From Rubrivivax sp. (GTDB lineage: Bacteria > Pseudomonadota > Gammaproteobacteria > Burkholderiales > Burkholderiaceae_C), in contig JAIXWM010000042.1 of NCBI GenBank assembly GCA_027491255.1, positions 1-56,625 of the forward strand: DNA of 56,625 bases. Reading direction: 5' to 3'. Under the pieces are notes generated by a model, which was not told the DNA's origin, ran no database searches, and saw nothing but the letters and a program-made list of their open reading frames with translations. Shown piece by piece: positions 47,764-56,625 of this stretch. Every line of letters starts with the position of its first letter. Position 1 is the first letter of the stretch. Made by a program: the position numbers and the translations under genes.

Positions 47764-50701
47764 GCCGTGGCGTCTGCCCCATGGCGGCCGGGTCGACCGC
47801 CGCCGGCCGCTGCGTTTCGAGTTCGATGGCCGCGCCTACACCGGCTTCGACGGCGACACGCTGGCCTCCGCGCTGCTGGCCAACGGCGTGCGCGTCACGG
47901 CGCGCAGCTTCAAGCTGCACCGGCCGCGCGGCATCGTCTCGGCCGGCATCGAGGAGCCCTCGACCTTTGTCGAACTGCTGGGCGACGCCGCCGCCGCCAA
48001 CCAGCCGGCCACGACCGTGCGGCTGGTCGACGGCCTGCGCGCGCGCTCGGTCAGCGGCTGGCCGACGGCGCGGCACGACGTGTTCGCGCCCTTGCAGTGG
48101 CTCGCGCCGCTGCTGCCGGCAGCGTTCTATTACAAGACCTTCATGTGGCCGGGCTGGCACTGGTTCGAGCCATGGATCCGCCGTCTGGCGGGGCTCGCGC
48201 ACGCGCCGCAGGAGGCCCCGAAAGGCGACTACGACATCCGCCACGCGCACTGCGACGTGCTCGTCGTGGGCGCAGGCCCGGCCGGGCTGAGCGCAGCGCT
48301 GGAAGCCGCGCGCGCCGGCTGCCGCGTGATGCTGGTCGACGAGGGCGTCGGGCCCGGCGGCGCGCTGGTGGGCCGGCGCGAGCGCATCGACGGCGCCGAC
48401 GCCATGGACTGGGTCGCCCGCACTGTGGCCGAACTCGACGCCTGCCCCGACGTCCGCCGCCTGCAGCAGGCCAGCGCCTGGGGGGTGCGCGAGGGCGGAC
48501 TCGTGCTCGTGACGCAACGCGCCCCCGACGCGGGCACGCTGATCCAGCGCACCTGGCGGGTGCGCGCGCGCCAGGTGGTGGTCGCCACCGGTGCTGTCGA
48601 GCGCTCGCTCGTCTTCCGCGACAACGACCGCCCCGGCGTGATGCTGGCCGGCGCCGTGCAGTCCTATCTGAACCGCCATGCGGTGGTTCCCGGGAAGCGC
48701 GTGCTGGTGTTCACCAACAACGGCAGCGCCTACGAGCTCGTCAGCGACCTGCGGGCGGCGGGCGTCGAAGTCGTGGCGGTCGTCGACGCGCGCGCGCAGG
48801 TCGATGCCGAGGCCCGCGCGTGCGCCGGGCCGGTGCCGGTGTGGCCCGGCCACGTCATCGAGCAGGCGCTGGGCGGCGTCGGCGGCGTGCGCGGCGCGTG
48901 GGTCCGCCCGCGCGCAGGCGGCGCGGCCCGGCGTGTCGAGTGCGACCTGATCGCGGTCTCCGGCGGCTGGAACCCGCTCGTTCACCTGTACTCGCAGGCG
49001 CGCGGCAGCCTGCGCTTCGACACCGGGATCGCCGCCTTCCTGCCCGACCGCCCGGCCCAGCAAGCCGCTTGCGCTGGCGCGGCGGCGGGGCATCTGGACC
49101 TGGACTGCGCGCTCACCGACGGTGCCCTTCGGGGCCGGGAAGTGGCGCAGTCCCTGGGCTTTGCCGCCCCCGGCAGCGGCCCGGTGCCGCAGGCCGACCG
49201 CTCGCCACCCTACGCGATCGAAGCGCTGTGGCACGTGGAACCGCTGGCCGAGGGAGCCAAGGCCTACGTCGACCTGCAGCACGACGTGACGGTGGCCGAC
49301 CTGCACCTCGCGCTGCGCGAGGGCTACGGCGCGATCGAACACGTCAAGCGCTACACCACGGCCGGCATGGGCATCGACCAGGGCAAGACCGGCAACCTGA
49401 ACGTGGTCGGCGCCGTCGCGGCAGCGCAGGGCCTGCGCATGGAGCAGGTCGGGCAGACGACGATGCGCTCGCCCTGGACCCCGGTGGAGTTCGGCGCCCT
49501 CGTCGGCGCCCGCGGCGGCCCGGTCTTCCTGCCCTACCGCCACACGCCGCTGACGTCCTGGCACATCGCCCACGGCGCCTTCATGTTCGAGGCTGGCGCG
49601 CGCTGGCGCCGGCCGCTGTACTACCCGCGCGCCGGGGAGGCGATGAACGACGCCGTCCAGCGCGAGGCCCGCACGGTGCGCGAGGCCGTGGCCATGTACG
49701 ACGGCTCCCCGCTGGGCAAGTTCGAGATCCGCGGCCCGGACGCCCTGGCACTGCTGCAGATGCTCTACACCAACGACTTCTCGACGTTGGACCACGGCAT
49801 GGGGCGCTACGGCATCATGCTCAGCGACGACGGCATCGTGCTCGACGACGGGGTGAGCTTCAAGCTGGCCGAGGGTCACTACCTGATGTCGACCTCGACC
49901 GGCAACGCCGAGGAGGTGTGGCGCCACATCCAGCATTTCCTGCAGGTCGAGCGCCCGCACTGGCGCGTGCGCCTGGCCAACCTCACGGCGGTCTGGGGCA
50001 ATGCCACGATCTGCGGTCCGCACGCGCGCGAGTTGCTGGCTGCGCTCGGCACCGACATCGACCTCTCCAACGACGCCTTCCCCTTCATGGGGCTGCGCGA
50101 GGGCCACGTCGCCGGTATTGCGGCGCGGGTGGCGCGGGTGAGTTTCACCGGCGAGCTGAGCTTCGAGGTCAACGTGCGCGCGCGCGACCTGCCCGCGCTG
50201 TGGCAGAAGGCCTTCGACGCCGGGCAGGCCATGGGCCTGGCCCTCGTGGGCTCGGAGACGAACCACGTGCTTCGGGTTGAAAAGGGTTTCCTGTCGCTCG
50301 GCCACGAGGTCGACGCCACCGCCGACCCGCACGACCTGGGCATGGGCTGGGCGATGTCGCGCAAGAAGCCGGACTACCTGGGCAAACGCGCCGTCGAGAT
50401 CCGGCGCGCGGGCACGACGCGCCGGCGCGAGCTCGTCGGACTGCTGCCGCAGGACCCCACCCGCCTGCTGGTCGAGGGCGCACCGCTGACGCCGGGCGGC
50501 CGGCGCGAGGCCTCCGAGGGTTTCGTCAGCGCCTGCGTCTGGAGCGTGGTGCACGGCCGCAGCGTCGCGCTCGGCCTGCTGGCCGACGGGCGGCAGCGCA
50601 TGGACGAGATCGTGCACGTGCGCATGCAGGACGAGGTGGTGCCCGCGCGCGTCGTCGCGCCCTGCTTCCACGATCCCCAAGGCCTGCGCATGCGCTCCTG
50701 A
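47756..50701 (+). CDS. soxA: Sarcosine oxidase-type alpha subunit
   Basis: This 981-residue subunit starts at GTG 47756 inside soxD. Order: a 2Fe-2S-ferredoxin-like fold near 15-90 that lacks cluster cysteines, as in known SoxA; a dinucleotide-binding fold at DVLVVGAGPAGLSAALEAA (about 165-183); the rest of the oxidoreductase domain; and a GcvT-like folate-binding domain from about 600 to the end, with MLSDDGIVLDDG and THF-fold strands. The GcvT-like part implies that the one-carbon unit is passed to tetrahydrofolate as 5,10-methylene-THF, which favours an N-methyl substrate. The length agrees with the family. The stop lies inside a 13-bp tandem duplication at 50690-50715. Confidence 0.93.
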   Translation: MAEPWRLPHGGRVDRRRPLRFEFDGRAYTGFDGDTLASALLANGVRVTARSFKLHRPRGIVSAGIEEPSTFVELLGDAAAANQPATTVRLVDGLRARSVSGWPTARHDVFAPLQWLAPLLPAAFYYKTFMWPGWHWFEPWIRRLAGLAHAPQEAPKGDYDIRHAHCDVLVVGAGPAGLSAALEAARAGCRVMLVDEGVGPGGALVGRRERIDGADAMDWVARTVAELDACPDVRRLQQASAWGVREGGLVLVTQRAPDAGTLIQRTWRVRARQVVVATGAVERSLVFRDNDRPGVMLAGAVQSYLNRHAVVPGKRVLVFTNNGSAYELVSDLRAAGVEVVAVVDARAQVDAEARACAGPVPVWPGHVIEQALGGVGGVRGAWVRPRAGGAARRVECDLIAVSGGWNPLVHLYSQARGSLRFDTGIAAFLPDRPAQQAACAGAAAGHLDLDCALTDGALRGREVAQSLGFAAPGSGPVPQADRSPPYAIEALWHVEPLAEGAKAYVDLQHDVTVADLHLALREGYGAIEHVKRYTTAGMGIDQGKTGNLNVVGAVAAAQGLRMEQVGQTTMRSPWTPVEFGALVGARGGPVFLPYRHTPLTSWHIAHGAFMFEAGARWRRPLYYPRAGEAMNDAVQREARTVREAVAMYDGSPLGKFEIRGPDALALLQMLYTNDFSTLDHGMGRYGIMLSDDGIVLDDGVSFKLAEGHYLMSTSTGNAEEVWRHIQHFLQVERPHWRVRLANLTAVWGNATICGPHARELLAALGTDIDLSNDAFPFMGLREGHVAGIAARVARVSFTGELSFEVNVRARDLPALWQKAFDAGQAMGLALVGSETNHVLRVEKGFLSLGHEVDATADPHDLGMGWAMSRKKPDYLGKRAVEIRRAGTTRRRELVGLLPQDPTRLLVEGAPLTPGGRREASEGFVSACVWSVVHGRSVALGLLADGRQRMDEIVHVRMQDEVVPARVVAPCFHDPQGLRMRS

Positions 50702-50715
50702 AATGCGCTCCTGAA
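50690..50715 (+). repeat. 13-bp perfect tandem duplication at the soxA stop
   Basis: ATGCGCTCCTGAA occurs twice back to back (50690-50702 and 50703-50715). The first copy carries the last codons and TGA stop of soxA. The second recreates a tiny ATG-Arg-Ser-stop frame just before soxG. It looks like a replication-slippage event; the protein end is not altered by the second copy. Confidence 0.9.
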
Positions 50716-50717
50716 CC

Positions 50718-51263
50718 ATGGCAACCCCCGTGCATGACGCCCGCGTCAGCCTGCTGACGCCCCCTACGATCATCGAGCTGCAGGGCCCGCCGGACGATGT
50801 GCTGCCGCGGCTGCGCAGCCTGGGACTGGAGGACCCTCCGGCGCAGCGCTGCGCCCGCAGCGGTGCCCTGGAGTTGCTGCGCCCGGCACCACAGCACTGG
50901 TGGCTGCTGGCCCCGGCGCAGGACGGGCCCGCACTGCTGGCCGGCCTGTTCACGAGCGCGCCCGGCCCCGACACGCTGATCGTCGAGGTGTCCGACGGCT
51001 GGGCGCATTTCCTGCTCGAAGGCACAGACGCCGGCGACCTGCTCGCCTCGGCCAGCCCGCTCGACACCCACCCCCGCGCCTTCGCCGCCGACGGCGCCGC
51101 CTTCACCGAGGCCTTCGGCTTGCGCGCCCTGGTGCTGCGCCGCCCGGGCGGTTTCCAGCTCGCCGTGGAGCGCAGCCACGGCCCCATGGTGGCCGATTGG
51201 TTCGCCCGCCTGCAGGGTCTGCCTCGGTCAGGCCCGCTGGTTCCCGGCGCGAACTTCTGTTAG
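50718..51263 (+). CDS. soxG: Sarcosine oxidase-type gamma subunit
   Basis: This is a 181-residue protein 16 nt after soxA. It is weakly conserved in sequence, but its position, length and features (VSDGWAHFLLEGTDAGDLLAS mid-chain, then a VLRRPGGFQLAVERSHGP-like strand) match SoxG, a GcvT-related subunit of the heterotetramer. It completes the B-D-A-G set. It has no recognisable catalytic residues and is structural by family precedent. Confidence 0.87.
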   Translation: MATPVHDARVSLLTPPTIIELQGPPDDVLPRLRSLGLEDPPAQRCARSGALELLRPAPQHWWLLAPAQDGPALLAGLFTSAPGPDTLIVEVSDGWAHFLLEGTDAGDLLASASPLDTHPRAFAADGAAFTEAFGLRALVLRRPGGFQLAVERSHGPMVADWFARLQGLPRSGPLVPGANFC

Positions 51264-51320
51264 AACCTGCATCCGCCGAAGTCGGCTTCACATCCCACGA
51301 CCCCTTCCCGAGGAACTTCG

Positions 51321-52133
51321 ATGAACCGGATCAAACGTACCTTCCTGACCGCCACCGTGGCGCTTCTTGCCACCGCCTGGGCCCCTGCCACCATGGCTCA
51401 GCAGGACAACCTCGTCGAGAGCATCAAGCAGCGCGGCAAGCTGATGGTGGGCTTCTCCAGCTTCGTGCCTTGGGCCATGCGCGACAAGCAGGGGCAGTGG
51501 GTCGGCTTCGAGATCGACGTGGCCACCAAGCTCGCCAAGGACATGGGCGTCCAGATCGAACTCGTGCCCACGGCCTGGGACGCCATCATCCCGTCGCTCA
51601 TCGGCGGCAAGTTCGACGTCATCATCGGCGGCATGTCGATCACGCCGCAGCGCCAGCAGCAGATCGACTTCACCGAGGGCTACGCCAATTCCGGCCAGGG
51701 CGTGGCGTCGTCCAAGAAGATCGCGGCCAACCTGAAATGGCCCGAGGGCTACAACAGCGCGAACGTCACCTTCACCTGCCGCCGCGGCGCCACGCCGTGC
51801 AAGCTGATCGAGGAGCGCTTCCCGAAGGCAACCCTGCGCCAGTTCGACGATGACGCGATCGCCTTCCAGGAAGTGATCAACGGCAACGCGCACGCCACGA
51901 TCACGAGCGAGCCCAAGCCGACCTTCTTCGTGCTGAAGAACCCCGACACCCTGTTCAAGCCGGTGCAGGAGAACATCACCTCGAACACCGAGGGCTTCGG
52001 CTTGCGCAAGGGCAACCCGAAAGCGCTGGCCGAGTTCAACGCCTGGATCGCCAAGAACCGGGACTGGGTGCGGTCGCGCCACAACTACTGGTTCAGGACC
52101 CAGGATTGGGCGTCCCAGGTGCCCAACACCTGA
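51321..52133 (+). CDS. Periplasmic amino-acid binding protein (SBP family 3)
   Basis: This 270-residue solute receptor has a Sec signal peptide (residues 1-26, probable cut after Ala26 before QQDN). The mature part has the family-3 pattern: LMVGFSSFVPWAMRD, GFEIDVATKLAKDMG and IPSLIGGKFDVIIGGMSIT near the ligand site, then IDFTEGY. Cys153 and Cys160 could form a disulfide. A good Shine-Dalgarno sequence, GAGG at 51310-51313, lies 7 nt before ATG 51321, better than those of its neighbours and fitting the excess of receptor usually needed. It delivers a polar amino-acid-like ligand to the two permeases of this operon. Ligand identity cannot be read from sequence. Confidence 0.92.
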   Translation: MNRIKRTFLTATVALLATAWAPATMAQQDNLVESIKQRGKLMVGFSSFVPWAMRDKQGQWVGFEIDVATKLAKDMGVQIELVPTAWDAIIPSLIGGKFDVIIGGMSITPQRQQQIDFTEGYANSGQGVASSKKIAANLKWPEGYNSANVTFTCRRGATPCKLIEERFPKATLRQFDDDAIAFQEVINGNAHATITSEPKPTFFVLKNPDTLFKPVQENITSNTEGFGLRKGNPKALAEFNAWIAKNRDWVRSRHNYWFRTQDWASQVPNT

Positions 52134-52163
52134 CGCCGCCGGCCTGCCCCGGGAAACCCACCG

Positions 52164-53060
52164 ATGCCCCCCCGCCCCGGTCAACGCCGGCGCCGCTGGC
52201 GCTGGATAGACACGGCGCTTCTCGCGCTGGCGCTGGCGGGTGTGGGCTATCTGGTGTACCGGACGAACTCGGTCTTCAACTACCGCTGGGAGTGGAACAC
52301 CGTCTGGCCGTTCATCTTCCGCCTTGACGCGAAGACCGGCAGCTGGGTGCCCAACATCCTGGTCGAGGGTTTCCTGACCACGATCAGGCTCGCCGTGTGG
52401 GGCATCCTGATCGCCGGGGTCATCGGCACGCTCATGGGCATGGCGCGCAACAGCCGGCGGCTGTTCCTGCGCCTGCTCAGCGGCACCTACGTGATGCTGG
52501 TGCGCAACATCCCGCCGGTGGTCTTCGTCTTCGTGTTCGTGTTCTTCGTGGCCAGCCAGCTCATGCCCAAGGTGGCGCTGGCCGACCAGGTGGCGACGCT
52601 GGGGCCGTTCTGGAAGGGCGTCATCACGGTGCTCTTCGGCCAGATCAAGCTGCTGGACAACTTCGTCCTCGGCCTGATCTGCCTGGCCGTGTTCTCGGGT
52701 GCCTATGTCACCGAGATCGTGCGCGCCGGCATCGAATCGGTGCCGCGCTCGCAGATCGAGGCGGCGCAGAGCCTGGGCATGTCGCGCTGGCACATCGTCG
52801 TCGACGTCGTGCTGCCGCAGGCGCTGCGCAACGTACTGCCGCCCATGGCGGGGCAGTTCATCCAGCTCATCAAGGACTCCTCGCTGGTGTCGCTCGTGTC
52901 AATCCAGGAGTTGTCCTTCATGGCCCAGGACGTCCAGGTGTCGACCCAGCGTGTGTTCGAGGTCTTCGTCTTCGTCGGCGTCGTCTACTTCGTCATCTGC
53001 TTCTCGCTGTCGCGCGGCTTCGCCTGGCTCGAGCAGCGCGCCACGAGCGCCAGCCGCTGA
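52164..53060 (+). CDS. Polar amino-acid ABC transporter permease (second)
   Basis: This 298-residue HisQ/GlnP-type permease has an Arg-rich cytoplasmic start ([11 protein letters not shown]), a first membrane segment at about 17-35, and a typical periplasmic stretch containing YRWEWNTVW. The EAA loop reads [27 protein letters not shown], ending in LPQA. It starts 30 nt after the binding-protein gene and precedes the ATPase gene. It differs in length and sequence from the first permease at 45321, so the channel is probably a heterodimer. Confidence 0.9.
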   Translation: MPPRPGQRRRRWRWIDTALLALALAGVGYLVYRTNSVFNYRWEWNTVWPFIFRLDAKTGSWVPNILVEGFLTTIRLAVWGILIAGVIGTLMGMARNSRRLFLRLLSGTYVMLVRNIPPVVFVFVFVFFVASQLMPKVALADQVATLGPFWKGVITVLFGQIKLLDNFVLGLICLAVFSGAYVTEIVRAGIESVPRSQIEAAQSLGMSRWHIVVDVVLPQALRNVLPPMAGQFIQLIKDSSLVSLVSIQELSFMAQDVQVSTQRVFEVFVFVGVVYFVICFSLSRGFAWLEQRATSASR

Positions 53061-53128
53061 GCGCGCAGCCGCGAGGCCCGCAGCAGGCTTGCCGCCCCCC
53101 AATCTCAGGCTCTGGAGCACCCGCCCCG

Positions 53129-53872
<744 letters not shown>

Positions 53873-53931
53873 GAGCCTGAGAGCGCCCCCAGGCGGCGCC
53901 ACACAGCCGCCGCCCCCCCAGGAGCACGCGC

Positions 53932-54960
53932 ATGGGAACGAGTCAGACGAGCCGCACCGCCGCAGACAACTTGCTGCAATGCGACATCGACCTGCGTGCC
54001 GACGGCAAGGCCGTGGGCTTCCTGCGCCAGCCGCATTCGGTGCACCGCTCGGCCTACGGCTGGATCCCGACCCCGATCGCGCGCATCGCACGGGGCCCGG
54101 GCCCGCAGGTGCTGCTGATGGCGGGCAATCACGGGGACGAATGGGAGGGCCAGATCGCGCTCGGCGAGCTGATCCGCGAGCTCGAACCGGAGCACGTCCA
54201 GGGGCGCCTGGTGATCCTGCCGTCGGCCAACTTCCCCGCCGCCAGCGCCGGGCTTCGCACCTCGCCCATCGACGACGGCAACCTCAACCGCGCCTTCCCG
54301 GGCGACACCCACGGCAGCGCGACGGCCCAGCTCGCGTGGTGGATCGAGCACGTGCTGCTGCCCGGATTCGACCTCGTGTTCGACCTGCACTCGGGCGGCA
54401 GCTCGCTCACCTACCTGCCCTGCGTGCTGGCCTACCGCCAGGCCGACCCGGCAGTGATGGAGCGGCTGCTGGGCCTGGCGCGTGCCTTCGGCGCGCCGGT
54501 GAGCTTCTTTTCGAACGCGGCGTCCAACCGCGGGCGCACGCTCTCGGCCGCCGCGCTGCGCCAGGGCGTGCTCGGCATGGCCACCGAATGCGGTGGCGGC
54601 AACCTCGTCACGCCAGCATCCATGGCGCTGATGCGCGACGGCCTGCGACGCGTGCTGCGCGCCACGGGCCTGCTCGACGCCCCCGACCTGCCCGCGCCGG
54701 CGCCGACGCGCCTGATGCAGGTGGGCGGCAGCACGCACCACGTCTACGCGCTGGAGCGTGGCCTGTTCGAGCCCTTGGTCGAGGTCGGTGACCAGGTGCG
54801 GGCAGGGCAGCCTGCTGCGCGCATCCACTTTCACGACTCGCCCTGGAAGGAGCCGCTGACGGTGTGTTTCGAGATCGACGCCCTGGTGTTGTGCAAGCGC
54901 ACACCCGCGCCCTGCGAGCGCGGCGACTGCCTGTACCAGCTGGGGACCGACCTGGACTGA
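53932..54960 (+). CDS. Zinc deacylase, AstE/AspA family, DoeB-like
   Basis: This is a 342-residue metallo-deacylase. Zinc ligands are His67 and Glu70 in GNHGDEWEG and His153 in DLHSGG. SPIDDGNLNRAFPG (111-124) holds the substrate-binding Asn/Arg pair, and Glu219 in ATECGGG is the probable catalytic base. This pattern is closest in memory to DoeB/EutE, which removes the acetyl group from N-alpha-acetyl-diaminobutyrate in ectoine breakdown, and more distantly to succinylglutamate desuccinylase and aspartoacylase. No ectoine hydrolase or aminotransferase of that pathway is present, so an ectoine role is unlikely from context. A clear AGGAG at 53920-53924 fixes the start. It probably hydrolyses an N-acyl amino-acid intermediate of the imported compound; the substrate is unknown. 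Confidence 0.87.
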   Translation: MGTSQTSRTAADNLLQCDIDLRADGKAVGFLRQPHSVHRSAYGWIPTPIARIARGPGPQVLLMAGNHGDEWEGQIALGELIRELEPEHVQGRLVILPSANFPAASAGLRTSPIDDGNLNRAFPGDTHGSATAQLAWWIEHVLLPGFDLVFDLHSGGSSLTYLPCVLAYRQADPAVMERLLGLARAFGAPVSFFSNAASNRGRTLSAAALRQGVLGMATECGGGNLVTPASMALMRDGLRRVLRATGLLDAPDLPAPAPTRLMQVGGSTHHVYALERGLFEPLVEVGDQVRAGQPAARIHFHDSPWKEPLTVCFEIDALVLCKRTPAPCERGDCLYQLGTDLD

Positions 54961-55036
54961 ACCTTATCGGCGCCGACCCGACCCAGCCCACGGTGCGCAC
55001 TCGGCCCGCGCGTCCGATCCCGGCAGACGGGCAAGG

Positions 55037-55060
55037 TTGGCGCCGGTGCTCGGGCGCCAA
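55037..55060 (+). promoter_or_regulatory. Inverted repeat just before the enolase-superfamily gene
   Basis: TTGGCGCC (55037-55044) and GGCGCCAA (55053-55060) form a perfect 8-bp inverted repeat with an 8-nt spacer, ending 9 nt before ATG 55070. As RNA it would form a strong hairpin next to the ribosome site; as DNA it could be an operator. The 109-nt gap here is the largest within the operon. Confidence 0.5.
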
Positions 55061-55069
55061 ACACAGCGT

Positions 55070-56278
55070 ATGACCATGCCTTCGCCCCGAATCGTCCGTG
55101 TCCGCCCCGTGCTGCTGAGCGCGCCGTATGCGGATGCGCGCACCGATCTCGAAGTCCTCCTTCACCTGCCCAGCGGCTGGCGCACGACCGGGCTTGTCGA
55201 GATCACCCTGGACAACGGCGTCGTCGGCCTCGGCGAGGGCTACCTCGCGGTGTTCGCGCCACGCGTCTTCGAGACGATCGTGGAGCTCGTAGCGCCCACG
55301 CTGATCGGACGAGACCCGCAGGACATCGACCGCCTGTGCCGTGACCTGGCCGTGGTCACGGGCTACTGGAGCCTGCAGGGCGCGGCGCAGCATGTGCTGA
55401 GCGCCATCGAGATCGCACTGCAGGACTGCAGGGCGCAGCTGCAGGGCGTGCCCGTCTGGCGCCTGCTGGGCGCGGCGGCGAATCGGCCCCTGAAGCTCTA
55501 CGCGAGCGGCGGCGACGCCACGGGCCCGCTACCCATGCGCCAGGAACTCGACCGCATCCAGGCCCTGGGCATCGACGTCGTCAAGATCCGCGCCCGCAGG
55601 CACCAGGCCGACAAGACGCGATGGTGCCAGCGGCAGGCCGCCGAGCGCGGGATCGCCGTCGCGGTGGACATGACGCAGAACCTTGCCGTGCCGTCGCAGT
55701 CGGTCGACGAGGTGCTGGGCTTCGTCGACGAGGTGCTGCGCGACGGCGGGCGCCTGCCGGTCTTCATCGAGGAGGCGCTCGGCCCGCTGGCCACCCGGCA
55801 CTACGCCGAGCTGCGCGCCCGCCTGCCGGGCACGCGCATGGCCGGCGGCGAGATCGTCACCACCAGCGCCGAACTCAACGAGCGCATCGCTCAGGGCTGC
55901 TACGACATCGCCCAGCCCGACGCCACGGTCATCGGCGGCATCGGGCCGACGCTGGAGGTCTTCTCCGCCGCACGGCGGCACGGCGTCGAGGTCTACGTCC
56001 ACTGCTGGGGCGGGCCGGTCGGCATGATGGCCAACTACCACGCCGCGCTCGCCGGCGGCGGCCGCGTGGCCGAGTGGCCGATCAAGCCCTACGCGCTGCG
56101 CGACGCCATGCTGGTGCACCCCTGGCAGGTGACGGGCGGAACGCTGACCCTGGCGGAGACGCCAGGCCTGGGCGTGCGGCTCACCCCGCAGATCGAGCGG
56201 GACTACGCCTTCCGCGAAGACGCGGTCTACCACTGCCTGGTGGACCCGGCGCGGGTTCCGGCGGCGGACTGGCGCTGA
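55070..56278 (+). CDS. Mandelate racemase/muconate lactonizing-type enolase-superfamily enzyme
   Basis: This is a 402-residue enzyme with an N-terminal capping domain (1-130) and a TIM barrel. Acid/base residues are Lys172-x-Arg174 (VVKIRA). Metal ligands are Asp200 (VAVDMTQ), Glu234 (FIEEAL) and Glu261 (MAGGEIVTT). An Asp284-His311 dyad (QPDATVIGG, VHCWGG) marks the mandelate-racemase subgroup rather than the N-succinylamino-acid racemase type. Such enzymes abstract an alpha proton of a carboxylate, giving racemisation or dehydration. I start at ATG 55070; an earlier in-frame TTG at 55037 lies inside the inverted repeat. It closes the operon, and a sugar-acid or hydroxy-amino-acid intermediate is possible. 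Substrate unknown. Confidence 0.9.
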   Translation: MTMPSPRIVRVRPVLLSAPYADARTDLEVLLHLPSGWRTTGLVEITLDNGVVGLGEGYLAVFAPRVFETIVELVAPTLIGRDPQDIDRLCRDLAVVTGYWSLQGAAQHVLSAIEIALQDCRAQLQGVPVWRLLGAAANRPLKLYASGGDATGPLPMRQELDRIQALGIDVVKIRARRHQADKTRWCQRQAAERGIAVAVDMTQNLAVPSQSVDEVLGFVDEVLRDGGRLPVFIEEALGPLATRHYAELRARLPGTRMAGGEIVTTSAELNERIAQGCYDIAQPDATVIGGIGPTLEVFSAARRHGVEVYVHCWGGPVGMMANYHAALAGGGRVAEWPIKPYALRDAMLVHPWQVTGGTLTLAETPGLGVRLTPQIERDYAFREDAVYHCLVDPARVPAADWR

Positions 56279-56295
56279 GATGCGTCACGCCTGGC

Positions 56296-56314
56296 CGCCG
56301 CGCTGCGCGCGGCG
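56296..56314 (+). terminator. GC hairpin after the operon
   Basis: CGCCGCGC (56296-56303) and GCGCGGCG (56307-56314) form a perfect 8-bp stem with a 3-nt loop, 17 nt after the last stop codon of the operon. There is no T-tract, so it is a possible but not classic terminator. Confidence 0.4.
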
Positions 56315-56362
56315 CCAAGGCAGCTGACGGGCAGAGGGCGCCCCCGCCCGCGCCTGCCCAGA

Positions 56363-56517
56363 GGCTGAAAGTTTTTCCGCCGTGCCCGAAAGGCGCGTCC
56401 AAACGCCCTGGATCGAGGCGCAAACCGCAGCCATAGTCCAAGCTATGGCGAGGAATTGCAACGATGAGCCCCGGTGTTTGGGCGTGCAAGGCGGGCATGG
56501 GGGAATGACTCTCAGCC
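56363..56517. repeat. 155-bp imperfect palindrome, possible dispersed intergenic element
   Basis: The outer arms GGCTGAAAG (56363-) and CTCTCAGCC (-56517) pair. Further in, TTTTTCCGCCGTGCCC pairs with GGGCATGGGGGAATGA, and GCGTCCAAACGCC with GGTGTTTGGGCGTGC. At the centre GCCATAG (56430-56436) and CTATGGC (56443-56449) flank a 6-nt loop. Arms run about 70 nt with mismatches around a centre at 56440. The shape resembles MITE-like or REP-like elements of GC-rich betaproteobacteria. No open frame with protein features lies in it. Confidence 0.75.
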
Positions 56518-56569
56518 TCTCAGAGGGTGTAAACGTAATCAACGTCTCGTGCGTTATGCTGTGATCGAT

Positions 56570-56625
56570 ATGCAGCGAAGCGAGGCAGCGAGTGGCGCAG
56601 AGCAAACCGCAAGGCCGCCCAGGGC
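56570..56625 (+). CDS. Possible start of a gene cut by the window edge
   Basis: From ATG 56570 an open frame (MQRSEAASGAEQTARPPR) runs to the edge. It lies after the palindrome and an AT-richer stretch with TATGCT at 56555-56560. A regulator N-terminus would fit the position after a catabolic operon, but 18 residues allow no assignment. Confidence 0.25.
   Translation, partial: MQRSEAASGAEQTARPPR

Noticed and set aside
47699..51187. A 1,162-codon minus-strand open frame
   Set aside because: It lies opposite soxA and soxG, whose folds and motifs are clear. The minus product is Arg/His/Ala-rich with no domain.
55037..55069. TTG start for the enolase-superfamily gene
   Set aside because: It lies within the inverted repeat with no ribosome site, and the added 11 residues are not expected in the family.

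Overview
The window is GC-rich with very strong third-position GC bias. It suggests a betaproteobacterium of the Burkholderiales type; this rests on base composition, gene families and one intergenic palindrome, not on any search. No phage, IS element, CRISPR array, tRNA or rRNA was seen.

Positions 1-39809 (70% of the window) are one uninterrupted minus-strand reading frame. It starts at 39809 and runs out of the left edge, giving at least 13,269 codons. The N-terminus carries a LEPR-XLL-type motif (LEQRILLSAD), and the rest is a mosaic of repeats: autotransporter-like SPG modules, about 1.05-kb modules paired into 2.1-kb super-repeats, some fourteen copies of a YxYxG...LW mini-module, a nine-unit array with EF-hand-like loops, a mid-chain RTX-type block, and FhaB-like beta-solenoid repeats. 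It looks like a giant secreted, calcium-dependent surface or adhesion protein. Long plus-strand frames over this region are antisense shadows.

Divergent from it, across a 418-bp intergenic region with short inverted repeats, lie a 7TMR-DISM sensor histidine kinase (40228-42219) and an OmpR-type response regulator (42293-42988). Position makes them the obvious candidate regulators of the giant gene. Next comes an ArgP-like LysR gene killed by an in-frame TAG at codon 41 (43260-44156), then a minus-strand membrane di-iron hydroxylase/desaturase (44251-45192).

From 45321 to 56278 there is a compact plus-strand catabolic operon: amino-acid ABC permease, heterotetrameric sarcosine-oxidase-type enzyme (soxBDAG), periplasmic binding protein, second permease, ABC ATPase, zinc deacylase of the AstE/DoeB family, and a mandelate-racemase-type enolase-superfamily enzyme. 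Together they imply import of a polar amino-acid-like compound, oxidative N-demethylation (or N-dealkylation) feeding one-carbon units to folate, hydrolysis of an N-acyl group, and a racemisation or dehydration step. The substrate cannot be named from sequence. The divergent di-iron enzyme may belong to the same pathway. The window ends with a 155-bp imperfect palindrome (56363-56517) and the possible start of another gene.
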